This document shows, piece by piece, positions 30,166 through 39,237 of a stretch of 64,000 nt of DNA. The notes beneath the pieces are model-generated. The model worked only from the letters and a program-made list of their open reading frames with translations. It did not search any database and was not told where the DNA came from. Every line of letters starts with the position of its first letter. Position 1 is the stretch's first letter. This stretch comes from Saltatorellus ferox (GTDB taxonomy: Bacteria; Planctomycetota; UBA1135; GCA-002686595), in the NCBI GenBank assembly GCA_007751475.1, contig CP036434.1:1240001-1304000 (forward strand). Direction: 5' to 3'. The position numbers and the translations under genes were made by a program.

Positions 30166-33100
30166 ATGGGCATGCGAGATGAGAAGCAAGAGGGCGACCA
30201 TGTCGTCTCCAAGATGGATGTAGAGAGAGAGCGCGAGGCTCCAGGTCAGGCGTCGGAGTCACCCACTCACGTGGTCGGGATCGGTGCGTCGGCGGGCGGA
30301 CTGGAGGCGCTGACGACGTTCTTTCGAGAGATCCCGGAGGACTCGCGCGCGGCGTTCGTGGTCGTGCAGCATCTGTCTCCCGATCACGAGAGCCATATGA
30401 AGGAGCTGCTCGCGCGTGAGACGGCTCTGGCCATTCACAAGGTCACCGAGGGGATCTCGATCGAGCCAGGCGCCGTCTATCTGATCCCGCCCGCCAAGTC
30501 ACTGCGCATGAGCGGTCTCACGCTGCTCCTCCAGGATCGCGCGCCGAGCCCTGAGGTTCCCTATCCGATCGACACCTTCTTTCGTTCACTGGCCGACGAG
30601 TGCGGCGATCAAGCCATCGCGGTCGTGCTCTCCGGGACGGGCACGGACGGGAGCCAGGGAGTGCTGGAGGTGCACGAGCGAGGTGGGCGCGTGCTCGTTC
30701 AGCTGCCGGAGTCGGCGACCTTCGACGGAATGCCTCAGTCTGCGCTTGCGACGGGCATCCCCGTCGAGACGGGGCGACCGGACGAACTCGCGCTGATCGT
30801 GATGAGGCTCACTCACGGTGGACTCGCGATGCCGCCAGAGGAGATCGACGAGGAGGCCGAGCTTCTCACGGAGCTCTTCGAAGCGCTCGAGCTTCGCCAC
30901 GGAGTGGACTTCTCGGTCTACAAGAAGGCGACGATTCACCGAAGGATCGCCCGGCGAAGCCAGCGCGCTCGCTGTTCCAGCTTGCGCTCGTACGTCGAGC
31001 ACGCGACGACCCACCCGGCGGAACTCGATCGACTCCAGGACGATCTCCTCATCGGGGTGACGCGCTATCGCCGCGACCCCGAGGCGTTCGCGAGGCTGGA
31101 GACGAGCGTGCTCCCCAAGATCATCGGACGGAAAGACGAATCGGGCCCGGTCCGGGTCTGGGCGCCCGGTTGCGCCACCGGCGAAGAAGCCTACTCCCTC
31201 GCCATCGCGATCCTGGAGATCATGCGCGGCCGCGGGATCAACCGGCCGCTGCGCATCTTCGCGACGGACGTCCACGAAGGGGCGCTGGACCATGCGGCTC
31301 GCGGGATCTACTCCGCTGATTCCCTCACGCCGCTCTATACGGAGGTGCGAGACCGCTACTTCACCGCCGTCGAGAGTGGATTCCAGGTACGACGTGGACT
31401 TCGCGACCAGGTGGTGTTTGCGCGCCACGATTTGCTCAATCAGCCGCCTTTCACCCAGCTGGACCTCGTCTGCTGCCGCAACCTGCTGATCTACTTCGAG
31501 CCCGCCGCTCAGCATCGCGCGCTCGAGCTCTTTCACTTCGCGTTGAAGAAAGGCGGGTTCTTGTTCCTCGGCCCGAGTGAGGGTATTGCCGGATTCCAGA
31601 CCGACTTCGAGGTGGTGGATTCGCGATGGCGAATCTGGAGCAAGCAGCGAGCGCTTCTCGGGGGCCGTCGCAGCACGCCCCGGCCGCCCAAGGTGGTCTG
31701 GACGGGCAGCCAGAACGCGCTGGCGCCCTTCGAAGATCAGGCCCGACCCAGCTTGGAACTCTACGAATCGATCCTCGAATCGACTTTGCCGCCGACCGTC
31801 CTCGTCGACGAACGCTTCGAAGTCAACCACGTCTTCGGCGGTGCGGAGCGCTTCTTGACGCTCAAAGCGGGAAGGACCGTGAACAGGATCGCGGAACTCG
31901 TGCAGTCGCGGCTTCAGGGAGCGGTCGCCAGTGCGGTGCGCCATTGCGCGCGTGCCGGGGAGGAGGTGCGCTACCGCGTGCCGTCTTCGCCTCGATCTGC
32001 CAGCGGGAGGAGCAGCGACTCACAGAAGGATGGTGGCGAGGAGCATGCTGCGCTCACGATCGTCGTCAAGCCGGTGGAGCGAGGGCGTGGGAGGTCCGGA
32101 GCACTGCTGGTTCAGTTCATCGAGGGCGAGGGGGTTCCCCAGGTTGCGCTGGAGGCCTCTCACCTGGACGCGTCGAGCCACCCTGGCGATGATCGGCTCC
32201 ACGCGCTGGAAGACGAGCTACAGCGGACCCAGGAGAACCTGCAGTCCACCGTCGAGGAGCTGGAGACCTCCAACGAGGAACTCCAGGCCTCCAACGAGGA
32301 GCTAGTCGCATCGAACGAGGAGCTGCAAAGCACCAACGAGGAGCTGCAGTCCGTCAACGAAGAGCTCTTCACGGTCAACGACGAACGCGAGAAGAAGATC
32401 GACCAGATCTCCCGCGAAAAGGCAGATATGGACAACCTGCTCCAGGGGACGGACGTCGGCGTCCTGTTCCTGGACAGCGAGCTGCGGATTCGACGGTTCA
32501 CGCCGAGGATCGCGGCCCTTTTCTCGCTCGTCGACCACGACATCGGTCGACCGATCAGCACTTTCTCACACCCCCTCGAGATCGAAGACCTTCCCGAGCG
32601 GATTGCAGCAGTGATGGAGGACCGCGAGCCATTCGAGGTCCAGGTCAAGGACGGGGGGGGCGCGTCCTATCTTCTTCGACTGCTACCGTACTTGCGCTCT
32701 GAGTCCGTTCAGGGCGTCGTCCTGACGCTCGTGGATGTGACCACGCTTCGGACGGCCGAGGCGAGGCTTGAGCAGCTGAAGCTCGTGGTGGAGAACTCCA
32801 TGGAGATGCAGTCGATCTTCGGACGAGACGGTCGCGTTCAGTACGGGAACCAGTCCTTCTTCCAGGCGTTCGGCGTGGACGGGGAAGTTGACCTGGAGGT
32901 TTCCTTCATGGACGTCTACCGAACCTGGCCGCGTGAGGAGTTTCGCAGGCTTTTCCTGGAGTGCCACGCGGATGGCGGGAAGACCCTCGAAGCCGTGGCA
33001 ACGCTGGCGTCCGGAGAGACGATCGACGTGGAGATGAGGCTCACCCCGGTCGTGTTCGAGGGTGAGGCGCTCATGTACGCGCACGCGAGCGATGTGTCCT

Positions 33101-34698
33101 CGCGCAAGGCGGTGGATCGGGAGCTTCTCATGCGAGATCGCGCCATGGCCGCTTCGACGAATGGCATCGTCATCGTGGACGCCCAATCGGACGATTTGGA
33201 GATCGTCTACGTCAACATGGGCTTCGAGCGAATGACGGGCTACAGCTACGAGGAAGTGGCGGGCCAGAACTGCCGATTCCTCCAGGGTGAAGACAGCTCC
33301 CCCGAGGCGCGGAAGGAAATCCGCGAGGCACTCAAGGCGAAGCGTGACGTGAAGGTCACGATCCTCAACTACCGGAAGGACGGTACGCCGTTCTGGAACG
33401 AGCTGCAGATCACGCCCATCGTCGATGATTCAGGGGAGGTCAGCCACTTCGTGGCAGCACAGAATGACATCACGGATCGGATCCATACCCAGCGTGATCT
33501 GCTGGACGCACGCCAGCGCGCGCTCTCTGCCAGTCGGGCGAAGAGTCGCTTCCTCGCGAACATGAGCCATGAGATTCGGAGTCCCATGACGGCGATCCTC
33601 GGGTTCGCGGATGCGATCGCCCGAAGATCGACCGACCCGGAGACCTTGGAAGGGCTGGGCACCATTCAGCGAAACGCCGAGTACCTGCTGCAGCTGATCG
33701 GGGACATCCTCGACATCTCCAGCATCGAGGCCAACAAGGTCTCGGTGAACCCCAAGTCCATCGATCTCCCCAGGCTCTTCGCGGACGTCGTTCAGCTGAT
33801 GGCGGCCCGCGCAGAGCAGCGCTCGCTCGAGTTCTCCGCGGCCTTCACAGCGCCGATCCCGTCGATTGCCGAGGTCGACCCGACTCGGCTCCGGCAGGTC
33901 CTCGTGAATCTCCTGGCCAATGCGATCAAGTTCACGCCCAAGGGGCGGATCGAGCTGCTCATGGGTTTCGAACGATGGGAAGGCGCGGGGTACCTCACTT
34001 TCGAGGTCTCGGACACCGGGATCGGGATTCAAGCCGACGAACTGGATGCCATCTTCAAGCCCTTCGTACGCCCGCATGCGCACGCGGATGCGCTGTCTGC
34101 CGAGTTCGAAGGGTCGGGTCTCGGTCTCGCGATCGTGAAGCGCCTTCTGGCCAGCCTGCGGGGCACGATCTCCGTGCAGAGCAAGGTCGGGCAGGGGAGT
34201 CGCTTCACCGTGCGTATCCCGCTCGCTGTGGCAGACGACGCCGTGCTGGTCGAAGAGCTCCCTGGTCCCGCAGCCAGCGTGGCGGCGGAGCCCCACGCCG
34301 TGATGAGTCTCGAGGGCCAATCCATCCTGGTGGCCGATGACCGAGCCGACGTCGCCAAGGTGGTCAGGTTCTATCTCGAAGACGCGGGGGCGAAGGTCAC
34401 GACCGTCGGCAATGGGGCGCTGGCGATCGACGCCCTTTTCAGCGCTCCAGCGCCCTTCGACGTCGTCGTGCTGGATATGCAAATGCCTGTCCTGGATGGA
34501 TACGATGCGGCACGACAGATGAGGCGCCGCGGGTATGAAGGCCCTATCATTGCTTTGACCGCGGGAGCGATGAAGGAGAACGAGGGACGTTGCCTGGACG
34601 CTGGCTGTTCGGCCTTCTTGACGAAACCAGCGGAGGAGGCGGACCTCATTCGGCTGGTTGCTTCCGAGGCGAAGCGGACCCGACGAAATGGATCATGA
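30166..34698 (+). CDS. CheB-CheR-PAS-LOV hybrid histidine kinase
   Basis: A 1510-residue cytosolic protein. CheB methylesterase domain, about 30-215: GIGASAGGLEAL with Ser42, QHLSPDHES with the catalytic His, GTGTDGSQG with the Asp. CheR methyltransferase, about 225-490: SAM-binding APGCATGEEAYSLAI and CRNLLIYFEP. A long Glu/Asn coiled coil near 690-745 (repeats of NEELQ) leads to PAS-1 (about 755-865) and PAS-2 (about 874-985). PAS-3 (about 994-1105) is a LOV domain with GQNCRFLQ (Cys1036), NYRKDGTPFWN and FVAAQNDIT, whose Gln corresponds to the flavin-switch Gln. The kinase has NMSHEIRSPMTA (His1135), an N-box LLANAIKF and GSGLGLAI. A C-terminal receiver carries Asp1437 (VLDMQMPVLDG). All catalytic residues checked are present. 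It is coupled by ATGA to the next gene. Confidence 0.95.
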   Translation: MGMRDEKQEGDHVVSKMDVEREREAPGQASESPTHVVGIGASAGGLEALTTFFREIPEDSRAAFVVVQHLSPDHESHMKELLARETALAIHKVTEGISIEPGAVYLIPPAKSLRMSGLTLLLQDRAPSPEVPYPIDTFFRSLADECGDQAIAVVLSGTGTDGSQGVLEVHERGGRVLVQLPESATFDGMPQSALATGIPVETGRPDELALIVMRLTHGGLAMPPEEIDEEAELLTELFEALELRHGVDFSVYKKATIHRRIARRSQRARCSSLRSYVEHATTHPAELDRLQDDLLIGVTRYRRDPEAFARLETSVLPKIIGRKDESGPVRVWAPGCATGEEAYSLAIAILEIMRGRGINRPLRIFATDVHEGALDHAARGIYSADSLTPLYTEVRDRYFTAVESGFQVRRGLRDQVVFARHDLLNQPPFTQLDLVCCRNLLIYFEPAAQHRALELFHFALKKGGFLFLGPSEGIAGFQTDFEVVDSRWRIWSKQRALLGGRRSTPRPPKVVWTGSQNALAPFEDQARPSLELYESILESTLPPTVLVDERFEVNHVFGGAERFLTLKAGRTVNRIAELVQSRLQGAVASAVRHCARAGEEVRYRVPSSPRSASGRSSDSQKDGGEEHAALTIVVKPVERGRGRSGALLVQFIEGEGVPQVALEASHLDASSHPGDDRLHALEDELQRTQENLQSTVEELETSNEELQASNEELVASNEELQSTNEELQSVNEELFTVNDEREKKIDQISREKADMDNLLQGTDVGVLFLDSELRIRRFTPRIAALFSLVDHDIGRPISTFSHPLEIEDLPERIAAVMEDREPFEVQVKDGGGASYLLRLLPYLRSESVQGVVLTLVDVTTLRTAEARLEQLKLVVENSMEMQSIFGRDGRVQYGNQSFFQAFGVDGEVDLEVSFMDVYRTWPREEFRRLFLECHADGGKTLEAVATLASGETIDVEMRLTPVVFEGEALMYAHASDVSSRKAVDRELLMRDRAMAASTNGIVIVDAQSDDLEIVYVNMGFERMTGYSYEEVAGQNCRFLQGEDSSPEARKEIREALKAKRDVKVTILNYRKDGTPFWNELQITPIVDDSGEVSHFVAAQNDITDRIHTQRDLLDARQRALSASRAKSRFLANMSHEIRSPMTAILGFADAIARRSTDPETLEGLGTIQRNAEYLLQLIGDILDISSIEANKVSVNPKSIDLPRLFADVVQLMAARAEQRSLEFSAAFTAPIPSIAEVDPTRLRQVLVNLLANAIKFTPKGRIELLMGFERWEGAGYLTFEVSDTGIGIQADELDAIFKPFVRPHAHADALSAEFEGSGLGLAIVKRLLASLRGTISVQSKVGQGSRFTVRIPLAVADDAVLVEELPGPAASVAAEPHAVMSLEGQSILVADDRADVAKVVRFYLEDAGAKVTTVGNGALAIDALFSAPAPFDVVVLDMQMPVLDGYDAARQMRRRGYEGPIIALTAGAMKENEGRCLDAGCSAFLTKPAEEADLIRLVASEAKRTRRNGS

Positions 34699-35327
34699 CC
34701 ATGACAGATACTCTCACTGACAAGCTCGACGGTTGCGTTCGCGATCGCGTACTCCAGCTCGAAAGAGTGCTAAGCGCCGTGGCCCACCAGCTGGGCGCGA
34801 CCATGCTGCCGTCGATCAAACACGACGCGGAACTCGCCGATCATCGCAGCTGGAAGCGACTTGCCTTTCAGACCGAAGCCCTCGCGGATCATCTGCGCCA
34901 TCAGAAGCTCGCGCTGGACTTCTTGCGCGGAAAGAAGACCGGGGACCTCGATGACATGCCGGGAGACCTTTGGCAAGAGTGGGTCGTCCCCATTCTCCAG
35001 GGACTCCTGACGAAGGGACAGCGTCTGGTCTTCGACGGCTACGTTTCAGCACCCGTGTCCCTGCCGCTGTCCCACGCTATCAGTACGGCGCTGATCGCGG
35101 TGGATGAGCAGATGGACGGCCCGGGTGAGATTCATCTTTGGCTCAAGCGAGAGAATGGCGAGCAGGCCATCGAGATGCGCATCGGCTCGCCCATGGAGGA
35201 AATCGCGCTTGCGGCGCCGAGCATCGTCGTCAACGCGTGGGGTGGAAGCGCCTCGAAGCTGGAGGTTTCGCCGGGGTCCATGCGCATCAGCGGTGAACCC
35301 GGGCGAGAGGTCTCCGATCAGAACTGA
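34695..35327 (+). CDS. Unknown protein, possibly ChpT/Spo0B-like phosphotransfer partner
   Basis: A 210-residue protein whose ATG at 34695 overlaps the kinase stop (ATGA). No family is recognised with certainty. The N-terminal half is all helical: a helix with VLSAVAHQLGATMLPSIK, then KRLAFQTEALADHLRHQKLA, which could form a two-helix DHp-like hairpin with the His of AHQL in the H-box place. The C-terminal half (LSHAISTALIAVDEQM, then GEIHLWLKRENGEQAIEMRI) resembles a degenerate ATPase-like fold without G-boxes. That architecture is what ChpT and Spo0B phosphotransferases show. A role in passing phosphate from the LOV kinase receiver to a regulator is inferred from this and from the coupling; it is not demonstrated. 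It ends 6 bases from the convergent OmpR-type regulator. Confidence 0.5.
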   Translation: MTMTDTLTDKLDGCVRDRVLQLERVLSAVAHQLGATMLPSIKHDAELADHRSWKRLAFQTEALADHLRHQKLALDFLRGKKTGDLDDMPGDLWQEWVVPILQGLLTKGQRLVFDGYVSAPVSLPLSHAISTALIAVDEQMDGPGEIHLWLKRENGEQAIEMRIGSPMEEIALAAPSIVVNAWGGSASKLEVSPGSMRISGEPGREVSDQN

Positions 35328-35333
35328 CCTCCG

Positions 35334-36011
35334 TCAGTCTGGTCGCTCGCCGAAGCGATAGCCCGTGCCGATAACGGTGTGAATCAGCTGGTTGCCCCCA
35401 TGGGAAATCAGCTTCTTCCGGAGGTTCGAGACGTAGACGTCGACGATGTTGCTTCCTGGTTCGTACTCGGTTTCCCAGACCGATTGCATGATCGATGAGC
35501 GTGAAACGACTCGCTCTACGTTCCGCATGAAGTACTCGAGCAGGCCGAGCTCCTTTGCCGTGAATTTGATCGGTTCGCCGCCGCGGAGGACGGAGCGGCG
35601 TGCAAGGTCGTACTCGAGATCCAAGAACGTGAGCTTGGTCGACTCCGTCGCTTGACCCCGGCGCATGAGAGCGCGCACGCGCGCCACGAGTTCGTCGTAC
35701 TCGAAAGGCTTCGTCAGATAGTCGTCCGCCCCCGCATCGAGTCCTTCGACCTTGTTGGATGTATTCGACAGCGCTGTCAGCATGAGGACGGGAGCCTTCA
35801 CGCCCATATGGCGCAGATTCTTGCAGACGTCGACCCCGCTGCGATCGGGCAGCATGACGTCCAGGATGTAGAGGTCGTATACATCTTCGGCGCCCAGGTC
35901 TTCTGCCTCGTAGCCGGTCAGGCAGATGTCGCTGTTGTAGCCCTGCTCGGAAAGTGCTTGCTGGACGGAGGCTGCCAGGCGGGGATTGTCTTCGACGATG
36001 AGTACGCGCAT
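35334..36011 (-). CDS. OmpR/PhoB-family response regulator
   Basis: A 225-residue protein from ATG 36011. Receiver domain, about 1-115: MRVLIVEDNPRLA with acidic pocket, phospho-acceptor Asp in YILDVMLPDRSG, LTAL switch Thr and YLTKPF Lys. DNA-binding winged helix, about 130-222: LARRSVLRGGEPIKFTAKEL, the recognition-helix region SNIVDVYVSNLRKKL, and the C-terminal hairpin IHTVIGTGYRF. It ends 6 bases from the convergent gene of the CheB/CheR/LOV locus, so it may be the output of that pathway, though convergent placement is weaker evidence than an operon. No conventional partner kinase follows it. Confidence 0.95.
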   Translation of the reverse strand: MRVLIVEDNPRLAASVQQALSEQGYNSDICLTGYEAEDLGAEDVYDLYILDVMLPDRSGVDVCKNLRHMGVKAPVLMLTALSNTSNKVEGLDAGADDYLTKPFEYDELVARVRALMRRGQATESTKLTFLDLEYDLARRSVLRGGEPIKFTAKELGLLEYFMRNVERVVSRSSIMQSVWETEYEPGSNIVDVYVSNLRKKLISHGGNQLIHTVIGTGYRFGERPD

Positions 36012-36207
36012 GAATGAGGGGAGAACAGGGGGGACTGGGCGCCGGAGTGGTGCCACCGGGGAAAGAGTGTGCTTGGGGCCTAAATTTCACCTAAGGCGCC
36101 GTGCGCAAATCTACCACGCGACAACGTGGAGTGGATTGTAGTTCGGTTTTACGGGTTCTTGAGCCAGCGGAACGATCCTCTGACCGTCGAGCGAGAGCCA
36201 CCCCAGA

Positions 36208-36233
36208 GGCTGCGGCTCACCTCCTCCGCAGCC
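36208..36233 (+). promoter_or_regulatory. Hairpin in the leader of the small lipoprotein gene
   Basis: An 8-bp perfect stem (36208-36215 with 36226-36233, GGCTGCGG/CCGCAGCC) with a 10-base loop, 49 bases before the ATG at 36283. It lies in the 271-base region between the divergent response-regulator and lipoprotein genes. It may be a leader structure or an operator; there is no direct evidence for either. Confidence 0.35.
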
Positions 36234-36282
36234 GGCAACGGTTGACTCCTTACCCCACCCCTGACGAAGACCCTGACGAATC

Positions 36283-36501
36283 ATGAAACTCACCAAGCTC
36301 ACCACGATCCTGTTCCTGTCCGCCATGCCCTTTATGGCTGTCTCCTGCGACGACGACGATCTCGATGACGCCGGCGACAAGGCCGGAGAGATGGTCGACG
36401 ACGCCGGTGACGCCCTCGAAGACGCCGGGGACAACATCAAGGACGCGGCCAAGGACGCCGGCGACAAGATCGAGGACGCCGCCGACAAGATCGACGACTG
36501 A
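36283..36501 (+). CDS. Small acidic lipoprotein with helical repeats
   Basis: A 72-residue protein with a signal peptide ending in lipobox MAVSC (Cys22). The mature 51 residues are almost only Asp, Ala, Gly, Lys and Ile in a repeating DDAGDALEDAGDNIKDAAKD pattern, expected to form a highly charged amphipathic helix like LEA or apolipoprotein-type repeats. No named family is recognised. It is followed by a DUF1328 membrane peptide on the same strand; both are of the small envelope type often induced by stress. The start is supported by the lipobox position. Confidence 0.75.
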   Translation: MKLTKLTTILFLSAMPFMAVSCDDDDLDDAGDKAGEMVDDAGDALEDAGDNIKDAAKDAGDKIEDAADKIDD

Positions 36502-36582
36502 TTCCAGAACGGATGAGCCAGCCAGTCATCCGCGTCCCTTCCGACTTCCTTCCCTCTCCATCACCACTAGCCCCGACTCAAC

Positions 36583-36747
36583 ATGCTTTCCTGGACCATC
36601 ACCTTCCTCGTCGTCGCCATCATCGCAGGCGTCCTCGGCTTCGGCGGAATCGCCGGCACCGCTGCTTCGATCGCCAAGGTTCTCTTCTTCGTCGCCCTCG
36701 TGCTGCTCTTGATCTCCGTCGTTCGGGGCAAGAGCGTGACTGTCTGA
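36583..36747 (+). CDS. DUF1328 small membrane protein (YtjA family)
   Basis: A 54-residue protein, the normal size of the family. Two transmembrane helices are visible: [20 protein letters not shown] and [19 protein letters not shown], with the conserved [13 protein letters not shown] turn between them. DUF1328 proteins are inner-membrane peptides of unknown function, frequently in stress-response neighbourhoods. It lies 81 bases after the acidic lipoprotein gene and is followed by a strong intrinsic terminator. Confidence 0.93.
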   Translation: MLSWTITFLVVAIIAGVLGFGGIAGTAASIAKVLFFVALVLLLISVVRGKSVTV

Positions 36748-36784
36748 CGGACGCTCGGGCTCCCTGTAGCCCCAAGAGCCTGAA

Positions 36785-36819
36785 AGCCCCGCGGCGCTAC
36801 TCGCCCGTGGGGCTGTTTT
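36785..36819. terminator. Bidirectional intrinsic terminator
   Basis: A 10-bp stem (36785-36794 with 36805-36814, one G-T pair) with a 10-base loop, followed on the plus strand by GTTTT. On the minus strand a shorter T run follows. It lies between the DUF1328 gene and the convergent Nudix gene, whose last codons are inside it. Confidence 0.8.
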
Positions 36820-37414
36820 CGTTCATGGCCCGAAAGAAGCGACGAAGGATGCCGTGGGTCATACCCCAGATGGTGCGATCTTCGAAGCGCCAGGACGGAA
36901 GGTTTCGCACGAGCCCCTCGTGCTCGTAGCGGTGGTCCGCATCGAGCACTCCGCTCCACGCGGTTCGAACGGGAAGCCAGAACGCCTCGTCGGCTTCGGG
37001 CCCGCAGACGGGCTCTTCCACTTCGGCCCGATAGAACACGATCGGGGTGATGTATAGCGGCAGACGCTTCGCGCGCGAGGTCGCCTGGACCGCAGGCAAC
37101 GCGCCGAGATGAAGCGCACTCGCGTCTCCCATCGGGTCGATTCCGACTTCTTCGACCGACTCTCGACGCGCCGTTGCAATCAGGTCCTCGTCGACTTCTT
37201 CGGCGTGCCCTCCGGGTAAGCCGATCTGCCCCGACCAGGGATCCGTCTCACGGAAGGCTCGGCGCATGAGAAGGACGGAGAAGTCCTCGAGCGACGCTCC
37301 GCTGAGCAGCACCGCGACCGCGGCTTCCCTCGCGTCGGCTGGAATCTCGGCACCTGAACCGCGCAGTCGCTCGATCGCGGATCGGACCGCTGCCTCGTCG
37401 GCCCCGGAGATCAC
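36797..37414 (-). CDS. Nudix hydrolase, NudL/CoA-pyrophosphatase type
   Basis: A 205-residue protein. Its Nudix box region is LPGGHAEEVDEDLIATARRE followed by SVEEVGID, with the metal-binding REx2EE glutamates. The preceding VLLMRRAFRETDPWSGQIG and the downstream YITPIVFYRAEVEE are typical of the group that cleaves coenzyme A and its derivatives to phosphopantetheine and 3',5'-ADP. The start ATG at 37414 overlaps the stop of the upstream ABC exporter gene (ATGA), so it is translationally coupled. Substrate assignment is by subgroup resemblance only. Confidence 0.88.
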   Translation of the reverse strand: MISGADEAAVRSAIERLRGSGAEIPADAREAAVAVLLSGASLEDFSVLLMRRAFRETDPWSGQIGLPGGHAEEVDEDLIATARRESVEEVGIDPMGDASALHLGALPAVQATSRAKRLPLYITPIVFYRAEVEEPVCGPEADEAFWLPVRTAWSGVLDADHRYEHEGLVRNLPSWRFEDRTIWGMTHGILRRFFRAMNENSPTGE

Positions 37415-39237
37415 GTCCGGGCCTCCACTTCCTGCGGCCGCTCGCCGGTTTGAACGGCCCAGAGCTGCGCGTACAGCCCGCCCGCTGCGATGAGTTCCTC
37501 GTGCTGGCCGCTTTCGACGACGCGGCCCTTGTCGAGAACGAGGATCTTGTCGGCGTTTCGAATCGTCGACAGCCGGTGCGCGATCACGATCGTCGTTCGA
37601 TCCTCGGCGATGTGTTCCATCGAACGCTGGATCGCCGCTTCCGTCTCGTTGTCGACGGCCGAGGTCGCTTCGTCGAGGATCAGGATCGGCGGGTCCTTCA
37701 GCACGGCGCGTGCGATCGAGACGCGCTGCCGCTGGCCCCCCGAAAGCTTCTGCCCGCGCTCGCCGACGATCGTCTGGAGCCCGTCGGGAAGCGTATCGAT
37801 CCAGTCGTCCAGCTCGGCCGCCGCCGCCGCCTGGCGGATGTCGGCTTCGCTCGCGTCGGGACGCGCGTAGGCGATGTTCGCGGCGATCGTGCCGTGGAAC
37901 AGGAAGACGTCCTGGCTGACGAGGCCGATGGAGCGGCGGAGGCTCCGGAGCTCGAGGTCGCGAAGGTCATGCCCGTCGATCGACACCTGGCCGTCGCCTG
38001 GATCGTAGAAGCGCAGAAGCAGCTTCGTGATGGACGATTTGCCGGATCCGGTGGCGCCGACGATGGCCGTCGTCGAGCGCGCGGGGAACGTCAGATCGAG
38101 GCCGTCGAAGAGCGGCGCGTGCCCGGGATAGGCGAAGACGACGCCCTGCATTTCGAGCTTGCCGGCGACCGCGTCCGTGCCGAGCACCGTGGACCCGCCG
38201 ACGATCTTCGACGGACGATCGACGAGGTCGAGGATCCGGGTCGTGCTGGCCATCGCGCGCTGGTAGAGATCGAGCGTTTCCCCGAGCCCCGTGAGCGGCC
38301 AGAGCAGGCGCTGGGTCATGAAGACGAGCACGCTGAACGAGCCCGCGTCGAGCTGGCCCTCCAGCGCGAGGTTGCCGCCGATCAAGAGCGTTGCCGTGAA
38401 GCCCGCGAGGATGAACATGCGGATCAGGGGCGAGAACGCGCTGGAGAGGGTGATCGCGGCGCGATTGCTCGTGCGGTACGCGTCGCTTCGGGCGGAGATA
38501 CGCTCGGCCTCGCCTTCCTCGCGCGCGTAGCTCTTGATCGTGGCGATCCCGCCGAGATTGCCAGCGAGGTCGGCGTTCAGTTCGCCCACGGCCGTCCGCA
38601 CGCTCTTGTAGCGGTCCTGGAGCTTGCGCTGGTACAGGATCGAGCCCCAGATGATGAAGGGCATCGGAAGGAACGCCACCCACGCCACGGCGGGGGACAG
38701 CCAGAAGAAGATGCCGCCGATCGCGAGGACCGTCGTGAGCAGCTGGATCAGGCTGTTCGCGCCGCCGTCGAGGAACCTCTCGAGCTGGTTCACGTCATCG
38801 TTCATGACGGACATCAGCTGCCCCGTGTCCTCGTCCTCGAAGAACGCCATCTCGAGACCTTGGACGTGGCGGTAGGCATCGAGGCGCAGCTCGTGCTGGA
38901 CCGATTGCGCAAGATTGCGCCACACGATCTTCTGGAGGAACTCGAAGATGCTCTCCGCGACCCAGATCACGGCCGTGACGACGGCGAGCCAGGTGAGCTG
39001 CCGGGCAGGATCTTCGATCCCGAGCTTCGCCACGAACGAGTCTTCCTTTTCCACGACGATCGCGACCGCCGTGCCGATCAGGAGCGGCGGTGCGAGGTCG
39101 AACAGCTTGTTCAGGACCGAGTAGAACGCGCCCAGCCGCACGCGCCCCATGTGGGCGTTGGCGTGGGCGAGGAGCCGACGAAGCGGGGCAGGCGAGGTGG
39201 AGGTGCTCACGGCGGAAGAGGATACCCTTCTTCCCAT
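37411..39237 (-). CDS. ABC exporter (fused membrane and ATPase domains)
   Basis: A 608-residue half-transporter from ATG 39237; a GTG at 39210 would give 599 residues and would clear the divergent gene. Residues about 35-330 hold six membrane helices (for example SVLNKLFDLAPPLLIGTAVA, LIQLLTTVLAIGGIFFWLS, MFILAGFTATLLIGGNLAL). The ATPase has Walker A VGATGSGKSSITKL, Q-loop GLVSQDVFLFHG, signature LSGGQRQRVSIARA, Walker B ILILDEATSAVDNETE and H-loop IAHRLSTIRNAD. It acts as a homodimer in the inner membrane, exporting lipids, lipid-linked compounds or drugs; the substrate cannot be told. The stop overlaps the Nudix start. Confidence 0.93.
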   Translation of the reverse strand: MGRRVSSSAVSTSTSPAPLRRLLAHANAHMGRVRLGAFYSVLNKLFDLAPPLLIGTAVAIVVEKEDSFVAKLGIEDPARQLTWLAVVTAVIWVAESIFEFLQKIVWRNLAQSVQHELRLDAYRHVQGLEMAFFEDEDTGQLMSVMNDDVNQLERFLDGGANSLIQLLTTVLAIGGIFFWLSPAVAWVAFLPMPFIIWGSILYQRKLQDRYKSVRTAVGELNADLAGNLGGIATIKSYAREEGEAERISARSDAYRTSNRAAITLSSAFSPLIRMFILAGFTATLLIGGNLALEGQLDAGSFSVLVFMTQRLLWPLTGLGETLDLYQRAMASTTRILDLVDRPSKIVGGSTVLGTDAVAGKLEMQGVVFAYPGHAPLFDGLDLTFPARSTTAIVGATGSGKSSITKLLLRFYDPGDGQVSIDGHDLRDLELRSLRRSIGLVSQDVFLFHGTIAANIAYARPDASEADIRQAAAAAELDDWIDTLPDGLQTIVGERGQKLSGGQRQRVSIARAVLKDPPILILDEATSAVDNETEAAIQRSMEHIAEDRTTIVIAHRLSTIRNADKILVLDKGRVVESGQHEELIAAGGLYAQLWAVQTGERPQEVEART

